Assembly (NCBI GenBank): GCA_037176905.1
Contig: JBBBWG010009191.1
Location: forward strand, 1 to 23,215
Length of the DNA stretch: 23,215 nt
Source of the DNA: Azolla pinnata
Taxonomy: Eukaryota; Streptophyta; Polypodiopsida; Salviniales; Salviniaceae
Direction: 5' to 3'
Shown here in pieces: positions 19,710 through 23,215 of this stretch (its first letter is position 1; every line of letters starts with the position of its first letter). The notes below the pieces were generated by a model. That model worked only from the letters and a program-made list of their open reading frames with translations, was not told the origin of the DNA and ran no database searches. A program made the translations under genes and the position numbers.

Positions 19710-20049
19710 GTAAGAGCGTTTAATTAGATTATGTCTTTTGCTGCTTGTTTGCTGCAAGTTTGCAGCAAGTTTGCTACAAATTTGCCACAATGTTGCCGCG
19801 ATTTTGTAGCAAAATTGCACCACTCTTACCACGAGTTTGCTGTTATTCTGCCGCGTGTTTGCAACAACTTTGTAGCAAGTTTACTGCAAATTTATCTCGT
19901 TTTTGCAGCAAATCTGCTGCGTGTTTGCTGCAAGTTTTCCGCGTGTTTGCAACAGGTTTGCCGCATGTTTGTTGCAAGTTTGCCGCATGTTTGGTGCAAA
20001 TTTGTCACCCTAAACCCTAAACCTGTAGCTTTGTGTGATGTGTGTGCAG
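19710..20049 (+). repeat. 340-bp tnp2 intron filled with TTTGCCGC motifs, telomeric motif at its end
   Basis: GTAAGA donor and TGTGTGCAG acceptor. Splicing joins GMSR and LSIFFEFPYWEDL, the conserved tnp2 junction, so the intron assignment is firm. From 19740 to 20005 it consists of TTTGCTGCA, TTTGCCGCG and TTTGCAGCA words. CCCTAAACCCTAAACC follows at 20008-20023, close to the acceptor. The open frames at 19731-20096 are repeat products. Confidence 0.88.
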
Positions 20050-20439
20050 GTTGTCAATATTTTTCGAGTTTCCGTATTGGGAGGATCTCAAAATAACTAG
20101 TTACTAGACCCAATGCAAATCTTCAAGAATGTGGCAACGATGGTGTGGGAGCACCTGATGGGTGTCCGAGACTCATTGGCTATTCGGTTGGATTTGCAGT
20201 GTTGCGGGAAGATGCCCAGTGCATGGCCGGTGGAGCGCAAAAATGGACAAGTGATATTAGCGAGGGTGTCGTGGACCTTGATGAGATCAGAGATGCGAGA
20301 TGTAAAGGAGATGATCACCACGGTTAGAACCCCAACCGGGTATATGCGATGTTTGAGAGGGGCATTCTCCAAACAAAGACGCAAAGGGGTGGAACAACTC
20401 GAGGGTTTGAAGTCCCATGATTGGCATAAGATGTTACAA
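20050..20439 (+). pseudogene. tnp2 exon: end of Transposase_21 core
   Basis: LSIFFEFPYWEDLKI, a one-base frameshift near 20090, then LDPMQIFKNVATMVWEHLMG (the LDxMHIxKNV motif with Gln for His), TVRTPTGYMRCL and LEGLKSHDWHKMLQ (LKSHDxHxLMQ motif). It ends at 20439 before a GTATGT donor. The residue that is His in the usual MHIxKNV and LKSHDCH motifs is changed in one of the two. Confidence 0.88.
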
Positions 20440-20519
20440 GTATGTAATTGGATATCTAGTTGCAGTTATCTCAAAATTTTTGATAAGTTCACATTTGATA
20501 ACCCAGCTACTAATATTTG

Positions 20520-21195
20520 ACAATTGCAAATTTTTTCGGCATGTTCATTTTGCCGATTAGCGTCTCAAGAATAGCTTCTAAATCACTCCGACAATGTTTA
20601 TACAAGCTAGGTGTGCTCGTCCGGTTTGTAAGCGCGAAAGAGGTGGACCCGACAACGTTAGAGACGGCCCAAGTACAAGCAGTAGAGGCAGTTTGTCTTT
20701 TGGAGGATACCTTTCCGCGATCCATTCTCACTAGTCAGGTGCATTTACTAGTTCACATTATGTAGGATATGGCGATATGCGACCCAGTCTCCAGCAGATG
20801 GATGTTTTTCTTGGAGGGTTTCATGAAAACGTTGAAGCATTTTGTGAGAGAGAATGCACGGCCAGAAGGTAGCATGAGCGAAGAGTGGTTGATCCAGGAG
20901 GGCATTGTGTTCATCTTGCAGTATCTACACCAGGCAGATCCGTCGTTGCCCCACCCCCTTTTCCATTCGACATTCGCTATCGGCGAAGGACGTGAGAGAA
21001 GAAGATGGTTCGACCATCGTTCCACAAGGGATGGGCCACAATGTCAATTTAGGGTGTGAGCTTCGTGCGAAGATGAACAACTTCTGTATCCTGAACATGC
21101 AGGTTATGAGACCTTGGGTGGACAGGTACAATGGAGTCCGAGTTTCTATCAAGAGTGAGCGTGTCCAGATCCGGCGTGAGGTTGGTTTCTACGAT
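20520..21195 (+). pseudogene. tnp2 exon: DUF4218 region
   Basis: FILPISVSRIASKSLRQCL, VCLLEDTFPRSILTSQVHLL, then TAG 20763 in frame, VSSRWMFFLEGFMKTLKHFV and ENARPEGSMSEEWLIQEGI. This matches DUF4218 (LLPxAxR, LCxLExxFPPxFFDIxxHL, RWMYPFERYMxxLKxYVRNxxRPEGSIAE). A frameshift near 20990 moves to the frame with NNFCILNMQVMRPWVDRY. The preceding intron (20440 to about 20528) has no good AG acceptor, so that splice may be lost. Confidence 0.87.
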
Positions 21196-21859
21196 AGTTG
21201 ACTCCACGCAGATCTGCAGTGCCTCGGAAGGGACCTTCATCTTGCCGTCTTATTGTGAACAGGTAACTGCTCAGTTTTAAACATTGCAAAGATTAGGGTT
21301 CTAATTATGCTATACACCCTAAACCCTAACACCAACTGGTATTGTTGCGTGATGCAAGCCATTTTCCAACTGGTATTGTTGCGTGATGCAAGCCATTTTC
21401 CAACTGGTACTGCATAATGAGAAGTGGTGGTACGTGATCCCGATGGCACCACGTACTAAACCACTATTTCATTCCTTGTTGCTAGAATCAGGGCAGGTTG
21501 TCGATGTACATAATTTGCTGATGGACACAGATAAAACGTCGGATCAAAGGGACGACAATACAACACACCCATCTAGAGCAGAAGGTACAGGATCATGGGT
21601 TGTTACGCAATTGCTCCACAATGATGAAGCTCATGCAGAAACTAGGAGTCTACTTGATGATGACGCAGATGATGAAGCAGATCCAGATCTAGCTATATAA
21701 TACGGCGAAGCTAGCAATACCGATGCTTCCGTCGACTTATGTATCGAGTTAAATTTCGGGGACATGATGGATATCAATGAAGGCACTAATATATTTCTCG
21801 ATACTATCGATATTGATCCGTTCCTTGTAATTGATTCTTATGCTGACCATAATTCATGA
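21196..21859 (+). pseudogene. tnp2 3' end: truncated DUF4216 and acidic tail
   Basis: Homology with copy A resumes at DSTxICSA...TFILP-YCEQ (21197-21260) directly after the DUF4218 exon, so about 270 bp of DUF4216 coding present in copy A (3594-3865) is missing. The intron follows (from 21261), with telomere-type CCCTAAACCCTAAC at 21317-21330 and a 34-bp duplication at its 3' end. The last exon reads NEKWWYVIPMAPRTKPLFHS and an Asp/Glu-rich tail, with TAA at 21698, the original end being TGA 21857. Confidence 0.85.
21333..21400 (+). repeat. 34-bp tandem duplication spanning the 3' splice site
   Basis: CAACTGGTATTGTTGCGTGA plus TGCAAGCCATTTTC occurs at 21333-21366 and 21367-21400. Copy A has the segment once. 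In copy B the acceptor is GCAAG|CC instead of GCAG|GCC, so the only AG is displaced by one base. Confidence 0.92.
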
Positions 21860-23008
21860 ATGTATATATTTTTATTCAATGAAATCCTAGATTTTGTGGT
21901 TAAATTGCCTATCTTTCCATTAGGGTTTTAATGAAAATTTTCACATTACTCTACAATGTTGCGACAAGTGCAGAGGCAAATTTCCATGATGAAATCAACA
22001 AAATCGCGGCAACTATGCGGTAAATTTGCAGCAAGGTTGCTGCAAAATTGTGGCAATATTCCGGTAATTGCGCGGCAAACTCGCGGTAAAGGAGCTGCAA
22101 ATGAGCTGCAAGTACGCGACAAATGAGCGGTAAATAAGCGGCAAAGTCGCGGCAACTGCGCGGCTATATTGCGGCAAAGGTGCGGCAACTGATATATGGC
22201 ACAAAATTGCCGCGTGTTTGCCGCAAGATAGCCGCCTGCTTGCTGCCACATAACTGCAATATAGAAACAATCAAGCTCTAATCCTTTGTATATGCAAACA
22301 AACATGCAAATTCATGTAATTATACATACTCTCATGCATATTTATGTGTGCTAACAAATATATCTATCCGCCTATTGATCCATATATGGCCATGATTAAT
22401 GTATACTCTCTTATTAACTGGCATATACTAACATATTGAACGTTATTAGTGTAGATACATGTAAATCCACTTGTAGATAAACCATGCACGCATATTCTTT
22501 TATGTTTGTACAAGGCCGATACATAATTACATGTTAGTGTATATACACATACACATTTTGGTAAACTTTTATATATTTCATGGGCATTAACACGTATATG
22601 CAATTGCTTATGAACATGTGGATATATACATTTATATTTCTATGTACTTTGCAAATTGCATTGATATACTCCATTTTAGATTACAATATATATATAGGGA
22701 CATGATTTATAACATAATTATATCTTAGAGCAATTGTTTATACCCCTAATTTGCCTGAAATGAAGTAAAATGAGAGATTTTCACGTATGTGGTGGTAATT
22801 AAGCGGATAGGTCGCGGCAAATTTGCAGCTATTCCATAGTAAACTCGCGGCAAAATAGCACGTTAATCACGGTAAATTTGCGGCAAAGTCACGGCAATAG
22901 GTGCTGCCGCGGCAAAACTTGCTACAAAACTCGCGGCAATTGAGCGGTGAAAATCAATTTCGCGGTAAGATATACGGCCAAAATTGCGGAAAAAGTCTCG
23001 GATATACC
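21860..23008 (+). repeat. 3' subterminal region of CACTA copy B
   Basis: It is colinear with copy A: a GCGGCAAA-rich block (about 21955-22260), an A+T-rich spacer sharing long stretches with 4780-5325 (for example AACATGCAAATTCATGTAAT), then a second GCGGCAAA block from 22790. The last block is interrupted at 23009 by an LTR. Open frames on the minus strand at 21946-22305 are repeat products. Confidence 0.88.
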
Positions 23009-23215
23009 TGTTGTCAGAACCAGGGAAGAGATTGAATAATTGAAGGAAGATATAAGAGTAGAGAAAAAAAGAGGAGAGTGGATGGATAACAGAAGAGTGG
23101 GTTTATTAGAATATAATGAGTACAAGAGGAGTTGGATGCAAGAAGCTTAAGGCTGAAGACTGGCGTTGACTCGAACTGATTTGATATGATGTATATAGCT
23201 CTATTTATAGGATTA
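23009..23215 (-). mobile_element. LTR inserted in copy B, runs off the window
   Basis: Read on the minus strand: TATA box TATAAATA (23202-23209), then TACTCATTATATTC, a CT-rich stretch, and the end GGTTCTGACAACA at 23009. The flanking DNA (GGTATATCC...) is CACTA subterminal sequence and not a primer-binding site, so this is a 3' LTR or solo LTR. Its TACTCATTATA word matches the insertion inside tnp2, hinting at a related family. The other end lies beyond the window. Confidence 0.7.

Larger units (their letters stand above)
17037..21859 (+). pseudogene. tnp2-type CACTA transposase, heavily mutated
   Basis: All diagnostic parts of plant En/Spm tnp2 proteins occur in order: Transpos_assoc Cys/His domain (17037-17215), linker with GWSN (17480-17668), IHACINDCVLF and CPKCG (18394-18610), Transposase_21 catalytic core (18864-19379 and 19478-20439), DUF4218 (20530-21195) and the end of DUF4216 with an acidic tail (21195-21859). 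The protein would cut at the CACTA termini. In-frame stops: TAG 17070, 17390, 17503; TGA 18939; TAG 18999; TGA 19325, 19555; TAG 20763; TAA 21698. Frameshifts lie near 17178, 17440, 19205, 20090 and 20990. An LTR-like insertion splits the exon at about 17668-18390, and most of DUF4216 is deleted at about 21196. It cannot make a full product. Confidence 0.9.
13732..23008 (+). mobile_element. CACTA (En/Spm) element copy B, nearly complete, nested insertions
   Basis: It starts with CACTACAAGGTA at 13732, followed by TTTGCCGCG subterminal repeats. It then holds a minus-strand accessory gene, a divergent spacer, a tnp2 transposase pseudogene and a 3' subterminal region with the motif in the opposite orientation (GCGGCAAA). 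This order is the classical layout of autonomous CACTA elements. The 3' subterminal region is cut at 23009 by an LTR that runs past the window edge, so the right terminus is not seen; by comparison with copy A roughly 400 bp of it should lie beyond. The element is inactive as judged by the lesions in both genes. Confidence 0.9.

Noticed and set aside
20113..20520. Independent 135-aa gene
   Set aside because: It is an internal exon of the tnp2 pseudogene (LDPMQIFKNV, LKSHDWHKMLQ); the last codons run into an intron.

Overview
The window looks like nuclear DNA of a land plant. It carries En/Spm (CACTA) transposons with the plant-type tnp2 transposase, plant LTR-retrotransposon termini (one with a primer-binding site complementary to initiator tRNA-Met), TTTAGGG telomere-type repeats, and one small gene with six exons and GT-AG introns. 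I cannot fix the lineage. Most of the window is transposon-derived, and only one ordinary host gene is supported.

Left part (1-3590): a minus-strand LTR end (about 948-1233) with TATA box and primer-binding site. Its internal side (1-933) holds a 101-bp tandem repeat and no readable gag. To the right, on the plus strand, is a long coiled-coil ORF (1237-3288) interrupted by four in-frame stops, followed by hairpin-rich, LTR-like sequence (3290-3590).

CACTA copy A (about 3567-5972): only the 3' end of the transposase gene (DUF4216-like domain and acidic tail), then a 3' subterminal region rich in GCGGCAAA motifs, ending in the terminal inverted repeat at 5962-5972.

Host interval (5973-13731): a small six-exon plus-strand gene (6739-10014, 175 aa). 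Its product has an N-terminal membrane segment and an internally duplicated domain with cysteine motifs. The gene has a duplicated promoter segment and a repeat array in intron 2. Downstream are A+T-rich intergenic DNA and a diverged tandem array with a period near 100 bp (11750-12545).

CACTA copy B (13732 to at least 23008): same family and orientation as A. In order: left terminal repeat 13732-13742; TTTGCCGCG subterminal repeats; a decayed minus-strand accessory gene (14762-15944); a divergent spacer with telomere-type, 19-bp and AGC/GGA repeats; the tnp2 transposase pseudogene (17037-21859) with Transpos_assoc, Transposase_21, DUF4218 and remnant DUF4216 regions; and the 3' subterminal region, interrupted at 23009 by another minus-strand LTR that runs off the window. 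tnp2 is broken by many stops (nearly all explainable by C-to-T or G-to-A change), several frameshifts, an LTR-like insertion inside an exon, and a deletion in DUF4216. Its 5' leader and at least two introns are filled with the same GCCGC-type motif that makes up the element's subterminal repeats. This is the most distinctive structural feature of the window.
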